Below are positions 27,451 through 35,669 of a DNA stretch of 64,000 bases, in pieces. The notes below the pieces were generated by a model. That model ran no database searches. It had not been told where the DNA came from and was given only the letters and a program-made list of their open reading frames with translations. The stretch covers positions 248,001-312,000 of the forward strand of contig NZ_KB911461.1 in NCBI RefSeq assembly GCF_000383475.1, given 5' to 3'. The stretch's first letter is position 1, and every line of letters begins with the position of its first letter. Source of the stretch: Microbacterium sp. 11MF (GTDB lineage: Bacteria; Actinomycetota; Actinomycetes; Actinomycetales; Microbacteriaceae). The position numbers were made by a program, and so were the translations under genes.

Positions 27451-28344
27451 ATGACCGACGATGCGCTCACCGCCCGCCGCGCCCACTACGCCGGGTTCTT
27501 CGGCGACCTTCCCCGCACGGACTACGGCGTCGTCGTCGGCAACTGCCAGGCCGAGTCGGTGCGGATCGTGCTGGACTCCGACGACCTGACGCTCCTGCGC
27601 GTCCCGCCGGTGTACGAGATGGATGCCGCCGAGGCGGCGCGCCTGCACGAGGTGCTCGCCGGCGCCTCGGTGCTCATCGCGCAACCCGTGAAGGACGATT
27701 ACCACGACCTCCCGCTGGGGACGCGGCAGCTCGCGGCATCCCTCCCCGCGTCGGGTCGGGCGGTCACCTTCCCGGTCGTCCGCTTCTCGGGCCTCTACCC
27801 GTTCCAGGCCGTCCTGCACGTGCCGGGGACGGAGGAGGACCCGCCGATCGTCGCCTACCACGACGTCCGCACCCTCGCCGAGGCGGGCGGCATCCCCGTC
27901 CGCGACGCGCTGGGCGCCGACGCCGTCCGGGCCGAGGCGGCCGACTCGATCGCAGAGCTCGAGCGGCGTGAGCAGCAGCTCGACGTCGGGGTCTCCGACC
28001 TGTTCGCGGCGCCGGGCTTCGACCTCGTCCGCACCGTGAACCATCCGGGCAACCCCGTGATCCTCGCGATCGGGGACCGCGTGCTGCGGGCCCTCGGGCG
28101 ACCGGGCGCGGCGACCGATCCGGGCCGGCCGCTGCTGGATGCCGTCCACGCGCCGCGCGAGGACTGGGTCATCGACGCGTGGGGACTCGACGCCGTGCCT
28201 GAGCCGGTGTGGCGGGTCAACGGCGATCTCGTCGATCCCGCCGAGATCCGCGAAGCGCACCTCGAGTGGTACCGCCGGAACCCCGACTTCGTCCGCGGCG
28301 CCCTCGAGCGACTCCGCCCGACGCTCGAGCGCTGGCGGCGCTGA
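27451..28344 (+). CDS. WcbI-like polysaccharide biosynthesis protein
   Basis: 297 aa protein with the hallmark GNCQAESVRIVL of WcbI near residue 25, later HDVRTLAE and VNHPGNPVI. WcbI is known from Burkholderia capsule clusters and is thought to act as an acyltransferase on polysaccharide. Here it stands apart from any capsule genes, 18 bp before a GNAT gene with its own -10 box. The ATG at 27451 was chosen over an upstream ATG at 27367 because GACGCT ends 6 nt before it. Target unknown. Confidence 0.75.
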   Translation: MTDDALTARRAHYAGFFGDLPRTDYGVVVGNCQAESVRIVLDSDDLTLLRVPPVYEMDAAEAARLHEVLAGASVLIAQPVKDDYHDLPLGTRQLAASLPASGRAVTFPVVRFSGLYPFQAVLHVPGTEEDPPIVAYHDVRTLAEAGGIPVRDALGADAVRAEAADSIAELERREQQLDVGVSDLFAAPGFDLVRTVNHPGNPVILAIGDRVLRALGRPGAATDPGRPLLDAVHAPREDWVIDAWGLDAVPEPVWRVNGDLVDPAEIREAHLEWYRRNPDFVRGALERLRPTLERWRR

Positions 28345-28350
28345 CCGGCG

Positions 28351-28356
28351 TAGCGT
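28351..28356 (+). promoter_or_regulatory. -10 box of the GNAT gene at 28363
   Basis: TAGCGT ends 6 nt before the ATG at 28363. Confidence 0.5.
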
Positions 28357-28362
28357 GGCGGG

Positions 28363-29058
28363 ATGGCTGACGCGCTCGACATCCGCGAACTGCACACGAT
28401 CGACGAGATGGTCGCCGCGAGCGGCGTCTTCGAGGCGGTCTGGGGTTCTCCGGACGGCGGGATGCCGCCGAACCTGCTGCGGGCTCTGCAGCACGCCGGC
28501 AACTACGTCGTCGGCGTGTTCGACGGCGAGCGGATGGTCGCGGCATCCGCTGCCTTCTTCGGGCCGCCGTCCTCGCGCAGTATGCATTCGCACGTGACGG
28601 GCGTCCTGCCCGAGGCGCAGGCGCGGGGCATCGGCCGCGCGCTCAAGGCGCATCAGCGCGAGTGGGCGTTCGCACGCGAGGTCGGCACCATCACGTGGAC
28701 GTTCGATCCGCTCATCGCCCGGAACGCCCACTTCAACCTCGAGGTCCTGGGCGGGCGGGTCACCGATTACCTCGTCGACCACTACGGCGACATGGGCGAC
28801 GCGATCAACAGCGGCGACGAGAGCGATCGGCTGCACGTGGCGTGGCACCTGGCGTCGCCTGTCCCGACGCCCGAGGCATCTGATGTGATCGCGACGGTCG
28901 CGATCCCGAGCGACATCGAGGCGCTCCGCCGGGAAGATGCGGATGCCGCGGCCCGCCTCCGCCGCGAGGTCCGCGACGCGTTCCGCACGCAGCTCGACGC
29001 CGGCCTGGTCGTCGGCGGCTTCCGCACCGGCGAGGGGTACCTGTTCGTCCGGAGCTGA
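28363..29058 (+). CDS. GNAT acyltransferase, possible amino acid N-succinyltransferase
   Basis: 231 aa GNAT protein of the COG3375 type. The acyl-CoA loop is GVLPEAQARGIGRALKAHQ (near residues 80-98), followed by TWTFDPLIARNAHFNLEVLGG, typical for this subgroup. Relatives in Geobacillus acylate D-amino acids in partnership with an NSAR/OSBS racemase. A racemase-like gene lies 1.3 kb downstream at 30315, beyond an opposite-strand gene, so the pairing is suggestive only. The matching N-succinyl amino acid hydrolase was not found in the window. Confidence 0.8.
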   Translation: MADALDIRELHTIDEMVAASGVFEAVWGSPDGGMPPNLLRALQHAGNYVVGVFDGERMVAASAAFFGPPSSRSMHSHVTGVLPEAQARGIGRALKAHQREWAFAREVGTITWTFDPLIARNAHFNLEVLGGRVTDYLVDHYGDMGDAINSGDESDRLHVAWHLASPVPTPEASDVIATVAIPSDIEALRREDADAAARLRREVRDAFRTQLDAGLVVGGFRTGEGYLFVRS

Positions 29059-29067
29059 GGCGCGGCG

Positions 29068-30249
29068 TCAGCCCGCCCGTCGGGCCCCTTCTCCGAGCGA
29101 CTCGAGCTTCGCCCAGGCGATGTCGGGGTGGATGCGCCCGCCGAGGCCGCAGTCGGTCGACGCGATGACGCGGTCGGCGCCGACGATGTCGGTGTAGCGG
29201 CGGATGCGCTGCGCGACGAGGTCGGGGTGCTCGACGACGTTCGTCGCGTGGCTGACGACGCCCGGGACGAGGGCGAGGTCCTCGGGGATCCGTGCGTCGG
29301 CCCAGACGGCGAACTCGTGCTCGTGGCGGACGTTTCCCGCCTCGAACGAGATCGACCCGACGTTCGCCTCGAGGACGACGTCGAGGATGTCCTTCAATTC
29401 GACGTCGGTCGTGTGCGGACCGTGCCACGAGCCCCAACACAGGTGCAGGCGCACCTGCTCCTTCGGAAGGCCCTCGATGGCGCGGTTGATCGCCTCGATC
29501 CGGATGCGGGTGAACGCCCGGTAGTCCGCGGCCGAGGGCTCGGGGTCGATCTGGTCGAAGTTCTCGGCCAGCGACGGGTCGTCGAGCTGCAGGATGAGGC
29601 CCGCGTCGATGATGGCCCGGTACTCCTCACGGAGGGCATCGGCCCACGCGTCGATGTGCTCCTGCTCGGACGCGTAGTAGTCGTTGTGCACGCGTGCGGC
29701 GGACCCGGGCGCGATCGCCGTGAGGAAGCCCTGCTCGCCGTCGCGGAGCGCTGCCGTGAGGTTGCGGATGTCCGCCGCCACCGCGTCGTGGCCGCGGTAC
29801 GAGAGCGGACCCGTCGTGGTCGGGAAGGCCGAGGCGATGCGCCCGGTCTCGACGGCCTCGGTATAGACCGCGGGGAACCGCTGCCGGTCACGACGACCCA
29901 GGAAGCTCGTGAGGCGGACGTTCCCCGGGCTCGACAGCACGGGCGGCTCGGTGAAGGCGTTCACCTCGGTGAGCGACAGCCCGGCGACGCGCTGGAAGGA
30001 GTATCCCCACCACGCGCCGTAGTCGACCGGGTTCGTCATGGCCTTCCCGAACTCGCCGTCGCCGACGAGGGTGATGCCCGCGGCGCGCTGGCGTTCGACG
30101 ACGTCCGCCACGGCACGCGCCGTCAGCTCCTCGGCCTCGGCGCTCGGCAGCAGGGTGAAGCCGTCGTCGGCGAACGCGCGCGCGGCGTTCGCCTCGATCA
30201 GCGCGGTCGAGCGGGGAAGGCTTCCGGAGGTGGTCGTCTCGAGGGGCAT
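29068..30249 (-). CDS. Cobalamin-independent methionine synthase-like methyltransferase (core MetE)
   Basis: 393 aa protein equivalent to the C-terminal half of MetE, without the N-terminal domain of full-length enzymes. GSLPRS at the N-terminus, GDGEFGK, and zinc-ligand segments HLCWGSWHG, SFEAGN and STDCGLGG are all present. Such short MetE proteins transfer methyl or other groups to homocysteine or related thiols, with variable donors; epoxyalkane:CoM transferase is a relative. It faces the racemase gene divergently over a 65-bp gap, so the two may share regulation. Real substrate unknown. Confidence 0.85.
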   Translation of the reverse strand: MPLETTTSGSLPRSTALIEANAARAFADDGFTLLPSAEAEELTARAVADVVERQRAAGITLVGDGEFGKAMTNPVDYGAWWGYSFQRVAGLSLTEVNAFTEPPVLSSPGNVRLTSFLGRRDRQRFPAVYTEAVETGRIASAFPTTTGPLSYRGHDAVAADIRNLTAALRDGEQGFLTAIAPGSAARVHNDYYASEQEHIDAWADALREEYRAIIDAGLILQLDDPSLAENFDQIDPEPSAADYRAFTRIRIEAINRAIEGLPKEQVRLHLCWGSWHGPHTTDVELKDILDVVLEANVGSISFEAGNVRHEHEFAVWADARIPEDLALVPGVVSHATNVVEHPDLVAQRIRRYTDIVGADRVIASTDCGLGGRIHPDIAWAKLESLGEGARRAG

Positions 30250-30255
30250 GGGCCG

Positions 30256-30261
30256 AGTCTA
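30256..30261 (-). promoter_or_regulatory. -10 box of the core MetE-like gene
   Basis: TAGACT on the minus strand, 6 nt before the ATG at 30249. Confidence 0.5.
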
Positions 30262-30302
30262 GGAATCGACGGATGCCGCTGCACCCGTCGTGCAACGGCC
30301 CG

Positions 30303-30308
30303 TAACCT
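30303..30308 (+). promoter_or_regulatory. -10 box of the racemase/OSBS-like gene
   Basis: TAACCT ends 6 nt before the ATG at 30315. Confidence 0.5.
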
Positions 30309-30314
30309 GACCCC

Positions 30315-31448
30315 ATGCCGCTCGCTCAGCACGCCGCATCCGTCCGCCTCGACGAGATCGAGCTCCGGGTGCTCCGCATCCCGCTCGTCGCTCCGTTCAC
30401 GACGTCGTTCGGCACCATGACCGACCGCGAGGTCATCGTCGTCCGCGCGAGGACCGATGCGGGCGAGGGGTGGGGCGAGGTCGTCACGCAGAGCGCACCG
30501 GTGTACTCCAGCGAGTACACGCAGGGTGCGTGGGACGTCACGACGCGCTGGCTCGGTCCGGCGCTCCTGCAGCGCGGGACCCTCGCGCCCGAGGACGTCG
30601 CCGGCGTCCTCGACCCGTTCGTCGGCCACCGGATGGCGAAGGCGGGGCTCGAGCTCGCCCTGCTCGACGCCGCCCTCCGCGGCGAGGGGCGCTCGTTCGC
30701 GTCGTACCTGGGCGGGACGGCGGCGACGATCCCGTCGGGGGTGAGCGTCGGCATCCAATCCGATCCGGCGGCCCTCGTCGAGACCGTCCGCGGGTACCTC
30801 GACGAGGGGTACGTCCGGATCAAGATCAAGATCAAGCCCGGCCGCGACATCGCCGAGACGGATGCCGTGCGCACCGCGTTCCCCGACATCCCGCTGCAGG
30901 TGGACGCGAACTCCGCTTACACGCTCGCCGACGCCGACACGCTGGCGCAGCTCGACCGGTTCGGCCTGCTGCTCATCGAGCAGCCGCTGCAGGAGGACGA
31001 CCTCGTCGACCACGCCGCCCTCGCGCAGCAGCTGAAGACGCCCGTCTGCCTCGACGAGTCGATCACCTCCGTCAAGGCCGCGCGCGACGCGCTGGCCCTC
31101 GGCGCGACGACGGTCATCAACGTCAAGGCGGGTCGCGTCGGCGGCTACCTCGAGGGGCTCCGCATCGCCCACCTCTGCGCGTCGGCCGGGATCCCGGTCT
31201 GGTGCGGCGGCATGCTCGAGACCGGGATCGGCCGCGCCGCGAACGCCGCGCTCGCCGCGCACCCCGCGTTCACGCTGCCGGGAGACGTCTCGGCATCCGC
31301 TCGGTTCTACGACCGTGACATCGTGGCGGAGCCCGTCGTCCTCGAGGACGGACACGTGCGGGTGCCGACGGGGCCGGGCCTCGGCGTCGAGGTCGACCTC
31401 GACGCGGTCGAGGCGTTCACCGTCGCGCGCGCGACGCTCCGCGCCTGA
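30315..31448 (+). CDS. Enolase-superfamily N-acylamino acid racemase / o-succinylbenzoate synthase
   Basis: 377 aa muconate-lactonizing-type enzyme. The catalytic lysines lie in RIKIKIKPG (Lys170, Lys172), the metal ligands are Asp197 (VDAN), Glu222 (IEQP) and Asp247 (CLDES), and the second general base is Lys271 (NVKAGR). The spacing matches NSAR/OSBS enzymes such as that of Amycolatopsis. OSBS serves menaquinone synthesis, but no men genes are adjacent, whereas a COG3375 GNAT is close, so N-succinylamino acid racemase activity is a serious alternative. Sequence alone cannot separate the two. Confidence 0.87.
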   Translation: MPLAQHAASVRLDEIELRVLRIPLVAPFTTSFGTMTDREVIVVRARTDAGEGWGEVVTQSAPVYSSEYTQGAWDVTTRWLGPALLQRGTLAPEDVAGVLDPFVGHRMAKAGLELALLDAALRGEGRSFASYLGGTAATIPSGVSVGIQSDPAALVETVRGYLDEGYVRIKIKIKPGRDIAETDAVRTAFPDIPLQVDANSAYTLADADTLAQLDRFGLLLIEQPLQEDDLVDHAALAQQLKTPVCLDESITSVKAARDALALGATTVINVKAGRVGGYLEGLRIAHLCASAGIPVWCGGMLETGIGRAANAALAAHPAFTLPGDVSASARFYDRDIVAEPVVLEDGHVRVPTGPGLGVEVDLDAVEAFTVARATLRA

Positions 31449-31451
31449 CGG

Positions 31452-32060
31452 TCAGGCGGGCGTCGCCCCCGCATCGTCGAAGGCGATCAGCGAGAACGCG
31501 CGCCGTACGACGTCGGCGGGTGGTTCGTCGCCGCCGTGGAACGCCCACCAGACGAGGGCCGCGTTCGACGCGCCGCTGAGCGCCTGCGCGCGGACGACCG
31601 TCGTCAGGTCGTCGGCCGACGAGCCGTCGCGCTCGGCGATGAATTCCACGACCGCGTCGGCCAGCGCTCCGATCCTCGCGGAACCCATGGCCCAGAGGGT
31701 CGGGTTGTCGCGGATGACGTGGAGTCGATGACGGGTGACCTCGATCATCTCGTCGGGGATGGTCGCAGCGGCGGCGAAGGCTCTCCGGATCGCCTCCCAG
31801 GTGTCATCCTCTGCCGCGCTGCTCGCGAGGCAGGCGTGGAAGCGATCGACCGCCTCGTCGAGACCGCCCCAGACCAGCGAGGCCTTGCTGGGGAACAGCC
31901 GGAACAGTGACCGGCGGCTCACATCGGCTGCAGCCGCGACATCGTCCATCGACACGACATCGAACCCGCGCTCGTCGAAGAGTCGGAGCGCGAGGAGGGA
32001 GACACGGTCGGGGTCGATGGTGCGGGGCCGGCCCGAGGGGCGTTCGCTGGGGGAGTTCAT
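31452..32060 (-). CDS. TetR-family transcriptional regulator
   Basis: 202 aa regulator with N-terminal HTH (SMDDVAAAADVSRRSLFRLFPSK read in two parts, about residues 34-56) and a ligand-binding C-terminal domain. The HTH resembles the acyl-CoA-type or mycofactocin-type TetR group. ATG 32060 has an AAAGG ribosome site; an in-frame ATG at 32102 lies upstream of the operator and was rejected. It is divergent from the SDR gene at 32129 with a 21-bp interrupted palindrome between them, so it probably controls both itself and the SDR. Confidence 0.88.
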   Translation of the reverse strand: MNSPSERPSGRPRTIDPDRVSLLALRLFDERGFDVVSMDDVAAAADVSRRSLFRLFPSKASLVWGGLDEAVDRFHACLASSAAEDDTWEAIRRAFAAAATIPDEMIEVTRHRLHVIRDNPTLWAMGSARIGALADAVVEFIAERDGSSADDLTTVVRAQALSGASNAALVWWAFHGGDEPPADVVRRAFSLIAFDDAGATPA

Positions 32061-32067
32061 AGACACC

Positions 32068-32088
32068 TTTCGGCACTGAGTGCTAAAA
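32068..32088. promoter_or_regulatory. Likely TetR operator
   Basis: The perfect core GCACT-G-AGTGC (32073-32083) is flanked symmetrically by TTT (32068-32070) and AAA (32086-32088), giving a 21-bp palindrome with two mismatched pairs. It starts 8 nt upstream of the TetR ATG and 41 nt before the SDR ATG. Confidence 0.6.
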
Positions 32089-32128
32089 CTGTACCGGCGC
32101 ACCGAGCGCCACTCTCGAAGGAGGAGAC

Positions 32129-32887
32129 ATGACCGAAGCGACCACCGGCCGATTCGCAGGCAAGACCATCATCGTCACGGGCGCGGGTTCGGGCATCGGA
32201 CGCGCCACCGCGGTCCGGATCGCGCGCGAGGGCGGACGCGTGATCGCGACCGACGTCGTCGCCGAGCGCCTCGACGACGTGCGTGCGGAACTGTCGGACC
32301 TTCCCGTCGAGACGGTCGTCGGCGACGTGTCCCGCGCCGAGACGATCGACCTCATCATGCGCGCCGCCGCGGACCGCGTCGACGGGCTCGCCAACGTCGC
32401 CGGCATCATGGATGCCTTCCTCCCGCCGAGCGAGATCGACGACGCCACCTGGGAACGAGTGCTGAGCGTCAACCTCACCGGCCCGATGCGGCTGACGCGA
32501 GCCGTACTGCCGCTCATGATCGCCGCGGGATCCGGCGCGATCGTCAACGTCGCATCCGAGGCGGCCCTGCGCGGATCCACGTCCGGCGCCGCCTACACCT
32601 CGTCCAAGCATGCGATCGCCGGGTACACGAAGAGCGTCGCGTTCTTCCACGGACCGCAGGGGATCCGCGCGAACGCCGTCGCTCCGGGAGCCGTGGCGAC
32701 GAACATCGAGGCCCCGATGCGCAGTGAATACGCGGCATCGCGAGTCGGTCCGATCTTGCAGGCGATCGTCCCTCCCGTGGCCCAGCCCGAGCAGCTCGCC
32801 GCAGCCATCACGTGGCTGCTCAGCGACGACTCGGCCAACGTGAACGGCGTCCTCCTGCCGAGCGACGGCGGGTGGTCGGCGATCTGA
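32129..32887 (+). CDS. SDR-family NAD(P)-dependent oxidoreductase
   Basis: 252 aa classical short-chain dehydrogenase. Cofactor motif TGAGSGIGRAT is at residues 17-27, NVAG replaces the usual NNAG, and the catalytic Ser, Tyr and Lys are in NVASEAALRGSTSGAAYTSSK. AAGGAGGA at 32118-32125 is one of the strongest ribosome sites in the window. The divergent TetR gene and shared palindrome point to induction by a small molecule, probably its substrate or a toxic alcohol or ketone. Substrate unknown. Confidence 0.9.
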   Translation: MTEATTGRFAGKTIIVTGAGSGIGRATAVRIAREGGRVIATDVVAERLDDVRAELSDLPVETVVGDVSRAETIDLIMRAAADRVDGLANVAGIMDAFLPPSEIDDATWERVLSVNLTGPMRLTRAVLPLMIAAGSGAIVNVASEAALRGSTSGAAYTSSKHAIAGYTKSVAFFHGPQGIRANAVAPGAVATNIEAPMRSEYAASRVGPILQAIVPPVAQPEQLAAAITWLLSDDSANVNGVLLPSDGGWSAI

Positions 32888-32905
32888 GCCGGCGGTCAGG
32901 GGGCG

Positions 32906-33175
32906 TCACCAGACGACGCCGCCGCCCACCGAGATGCCGCCCCACGTGAGCAGCACGAAGATCGCGGCGAAGACGACCGGGGCGATGCCCTTGCCCCTGC
33001 GGGCGAGGCCCTTGAACAGGGCGATCACGACGAGGATCGCGGCGACGATCGACAGCCCGCCGCCCACGAAGAAACCGATGAACAGCGGGATCGGCATGAG
33101 GATGAGGCCGAGCAGGCCGACCCAGAAGGCGGCCCAGGCGGTCGGGTTCGAGCGGCGTTCGGTGGCGTAGGACAT
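32906..33175 (-). CDS. Small two-TM membrane protein
   Basis: 89 aa protein with two long hydrophobic stretches (about 12-34 and 36-56) and a third near 66-85 ending in GGGVVW. No family was recognised beyond general similarity to DUF4190-type small proteins. The ATG at 33175 follows a weak CAGGAT box (33187-33182) by 6 nt. It converges on the SDR gene and stands alone. Confidence 0.7.
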   Translation of the reverse strand: MSYATERRSNPTAWAAFWVGLLGLILMPIPLFIGFFVGGGLSIVAAILVVIALFKGLARRGKGIAPVVFAAIFVLLTWGGISVGGGVVW

Positions 33176-33200
33176 CACCCCATCCTGGTGTCCTGCGCCC

Positions 33201-33227
33201 GATCCCGCGACGGGGCTGTCGTGGATC
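33201..33227. terminator. Hairpin downstream of the MFS gene
   Basis: GATCCCGCGAC (33201-33211) and GTCGTGGATC (33218-33227) pair with one bulge around the loop GGGGCT, about 64 bp after the MFS stop. Confidence 0.4.
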
Positions 33228-33290
33228 CCGAGACCTGATAGAGGGCGCGCGAGCGGTCGGACGGCCCCCGCTGCGCGGCGAGCGGCTGCG

Positions 33291-34724
33291 TCAGTGGGGC
33301 ATCGAGGGACGCGCCTCGTGCGGGTCGCGGCGCTGCGGGATGAACAGGGCAACGCCGAGGGCGATGACGGCGGCGCCGAGACCGAGGGCGAAGGAGAGGT
33401 GGAACGCCTCGGGCGCCGGGACGGGTGTGCCGCCGAGGTCGACCGTCAGGGCGGCGAGCACCGCGCCGACGACGGCCGCGGCGATCGAGGTGCCGAGCGA
33501 GCGGAACAGCGCGTTGAGGCCGTTCGAGGCGCCCGTCTCGTGCTGGGGCACCGAGCGCATGATCAGCATCGGCATGCCGGCGTAGCCGAAGCCGATGCCC
33601 ACGCCGATGAGCAGGTTCGCGACCAGCAGGTGCCAGACTTCCGACGCCCACAGCAGCGAGTAGCCGTACGCGAGGATCAACGCGCTCGCACCCATGATGA
33701 GCAGCAGGCGCGGGCCGATCGTGCGGGCGAGGCGTCCCGAGAAGGGTGAGAGCACCATCATCACGAGACCGGCGGGCATGACGATGAAGCTCGCCTGGAC
33801 GAGGGTGAGTCCGAATCCGCCGACGGATGCCGGCAGCTCCAGCATCTGCGGGTACGACACGTTCGAGGCGAACAGCGAGAAGCCCATCGCGACCGACGCG
33901 AGGTTGGTGAGGAGCACGGCCGGACGCGCCGCGACCCGCAGGTCGAGGAGGGGCTCACGGATGCGGAGTTCGAACCAGCCCCACACGAGCAGCACGGCGA
34001 GGCCGCCGAGCCCCAGGGCGAGCGTCGCCGGCGACGTCCACCCCCATTCGTTGCCGCGCGAGACGGCGAGCAGGGCGCCCGTCAGACCGATCGCGAGACC
34101 GATGGCCCCGGCGAAGTCGAACCTGCCCGCGGTCCGCAGGACGCTCGCCGGCACGACGAGGGCGACGAGGGCGAAGACGACGACGCCGAGTCCCGCAGCC
34201 ATCCAGAAGAGCACGTGCCAGTCGCTCGTCTCGGTGATGATCGCGCTGACCGGCATGCCGACGGCGCCGCCGACCCCGAGGGTCGCGGACATCAGGGCGA
34301 TGGCGGCATCCACCCGGTCCTCGTGCAGCACGTCGCGCATGATCGAGATGCCGAGCGGGACGACGCCGGTGACGGCGCCCTGCAGTGCACGTCCGACGAT
34401 GATGCCGCCGATGCCGGGGGAGAGGGCGGCGATGACCGACCCGACGATGAGGAGCCCCAGCAGGATGAGGACGATGCGGCGCTTGCCGTACATGTCGCCC
34501 AGTCGCCCCGCGATCGGCGTCGAGACCGCCGCCGCGAGCAGGGTCGCCGTCACGACCCACGCGGTGTCCTCGCGCGAGGCGTTCAGGAGCTCGGGGAGCT
34601 TCGCCTGGATCGGCACGACCAGGGTGAACATGAACGACGACGCGAGTCCCGCGATCGCCAGAACGGCGACGATGGCGCCCTGTCGTGGCATGCGGGTGAG
34701 TCTGCGTCTGTCGTCCGAGGGCAT
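33291..34724 (-). CDS. MFS multidrug efflux transporter (DHA2-like)
   Basis: 477 aa proton-driven exporter with about 14 hydrophobic segments. Motif A is represented by GRLGDMYGKRRIV after helix 2, and a motif-C-like GVGGAVGMPVSAII lies in helix 5. The ATG at 34724 follows TAACCT by 6 nt, so it has its own leaderless promoter although the SDR gene upstream runs the same way. Substrate unknown; relatives export antiseptics or antibiotics. Confidence 0.9.
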   Translation of the reverse strand: MPSDDRRRLTRMPRQGAIVAVLAIAGLASSFMFTLVVPIQAKLPELLNASREDTAWVVTATLLAAAVSTPIAGRLGDMYGKRRIVLILLGLLIVGSVIAALSPGIGGIIVGRALQGAVTGVVPLGISIMRDVLHEDRVDAAIALMSATLGVGGAVGMPVSAIITETSDWHVLFWMAAGLGVVVFALVALVVPASVLRTAGRFDFAGAIGLAIGLTGALLAVSRGNEWGWTSPATLALGLGGLAVLLVWGWFELRIREPLLDLRVAARPAVLLTNLASVAMGFSLFASNVSYPQMLELPASVGGFGLTLVQASFIVMPAGLVMMVLSPFSGRLARTIGPRLLLIMGASALILAYGYSLLWASEVWHLLVANLLIGVGIGFGYAGMPMLIMRSVPQHETGASNGLNALFRSLGTSIAAAVVGAVLAALTVDLGGTPVPAPEAFHLSFALGLGAAVIALGVALFIPQRRDPHEARPSMPH

Positions 34725-34730
34725 CCCTCC

Positions 34731-34736
34731 AGGTTA
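34731..34736 (-). promoter_or_regulatory. -10 box of the MFS gene
   Basis: TAACCT on the minus strand, 6 nt before the ATG at 34724. Confidence 0.5.
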
Positions 34737-34761
34737 AGCCCGGCCGACGACGTCGGAGCCT

Positions 34762-34779
34762 GCCGGGCTCATCCCCGGC
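34762..34779. terminator. Small hairpin after the SDR gene
   Basis: GCCGGG (34762-34767) and CCCGGC (34774-34779) flank a 6-nt loop just downstream of the SDR stop. It is short and without a T-run. Confidence 0.35.
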
Positions 34780-34782
34780 GGA

Positions 34783-35583
34783 TCATCCCGCCGAACGCCA
34801 GTCGTCCGACTCCATGTGCGAGCCCGCCTGCGGGCCCATCTGCAGCATCCCGCCGTCCACGACCCAGGTCGCGCCCGTCACATACGACGACGCCGGTGAG
34901 GCGAGGAAGGCGATCACGTCGGCGATCTCCTCCGGCTTGCCGGGACGGGGGATCGGGATGCCGGGGCGATGCGTGTTCTCGGCGTCCTCGGCATCCATGT
35001 CGTTGATGGGCGTCGCGATCTCGCCCGGGGCGACGGAGTTGACCGTGATGCCCTTCGGGCCGAGCTCCTGGGCCATCGTCTTCACGAGCCCTTCGAGACC
35101 GTGCTTCGATGCGACGTAGGCGGCCGAGCCGACGCGCGGCTGCGAGCCGTGGACGCTCGTGACGGCGATGATGCGCCCCTCCTGGCCGGCATCGGCCATG
35201 AGCTTCGCGGCCGTGTGCATGCCGACGAAGGCGCCGTCGAGGTTCAGCCCGACGACGGTGCGCCACCCGTCGATGTCCATGTCGAGGAACGGTCCGCCGG
35301 TGCCGCCGCCGGCGTTGTTGACGAAGACGTCGAGACCGCCCAGCTGCTCGGCGAGGTGGCGGACGATGCCGGGGACCGACTCGAGGTCGGTGGCATCGAA
35401 CTGCGCGACGACGGCGTTGCGGCCGCGGCGGCGGACCTCCTCGGCCGTCTCGTTCGCGCCGTCCTCATCGGAGTGCCACGTCACCCCCACGTCCATCCCG
35501 GCGTCGGCGAGGGCGAGGGCGGTCGCGCGCCCGATCCCGGAGTCGGAGGCGGTCACGATGGCGCGGCGGGGCGAGAAGGTCAT
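34783..35583 (-). CDS. SDR-family oxidoreductase
   Basis: 266 aa short-chain dehydrogenase. The cofactor motif is the variant TASDSGIGRAT, NNAGGGTGG follows strand 4, and the catalytic residues are in TSVHGSQPRVGSAAYVASK. The C-terminal GATWVVDGGMLQMGPQ is typical of sugar- or ketone-reducing SDRs. It has its own -10 box, TAGCGT, 6 nt before the ATG, and a 45-bp palindrome just upstream. Substrate unknown. Confidence 0.9.
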   Translation of the reverse strand: MTFSPRRAIVTASDSGIGRATALALADAGMDVGVTWHSDEDGANETAEEVRRRGRNAVVAQFDATDLESVPGIVRHLAEQLGGLDVFVNNAGGGTGGPFLDMDIDGWRTVVGLNLDGAFVGMHTAAKLMADAGQEGRIIAVTSVHGSQPRVGSAAYVASKHGLEGLVKTMAQELGPKGITVNSVAPGEIATPINDMDAEDAENTHRPGIPIPRPGKPEEIADVIAFLASPASSYVTGATWVVDGGMLQMGPQAGSHMESDDWRSAG

Positions 35584-35589
35584 GGTCCG

Positions 35590-35595
35590 ACGCTA
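35590..35595 (-). promoter_or_regulatory. -10 box of the SDR gene at 35583
   Basis: TAGCGT on the minus strand, 6 nt before the ATG. Confidence 0.5.
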
Positions 35596-35624
35596 CGAAC
35601 CGACGCGTCCGCGGCACACCCGCT

Positions 35625-35669
35625 TGACAGCACTGCGGCCCCGGACGTACCGGAGCCGCAGTGCTGTCA
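35625..35669. terminator. Long perfect hairpin overlapping a stop codon
   Basis: TGACAGCACTGCGGC (35625-35639) and GCCGCAGTGCTGTCA (35655-35669) are perfect 15-bp arms, with CCGG-ACGTA-CCGG pairing in the loop. The right arm contains the stop of the YcxB-like gene (35667-35669). It is a terminator for the flotillin operon or, because it sits right upstream of the SDR promoter, possibly an operator. Confidence 0.6.
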
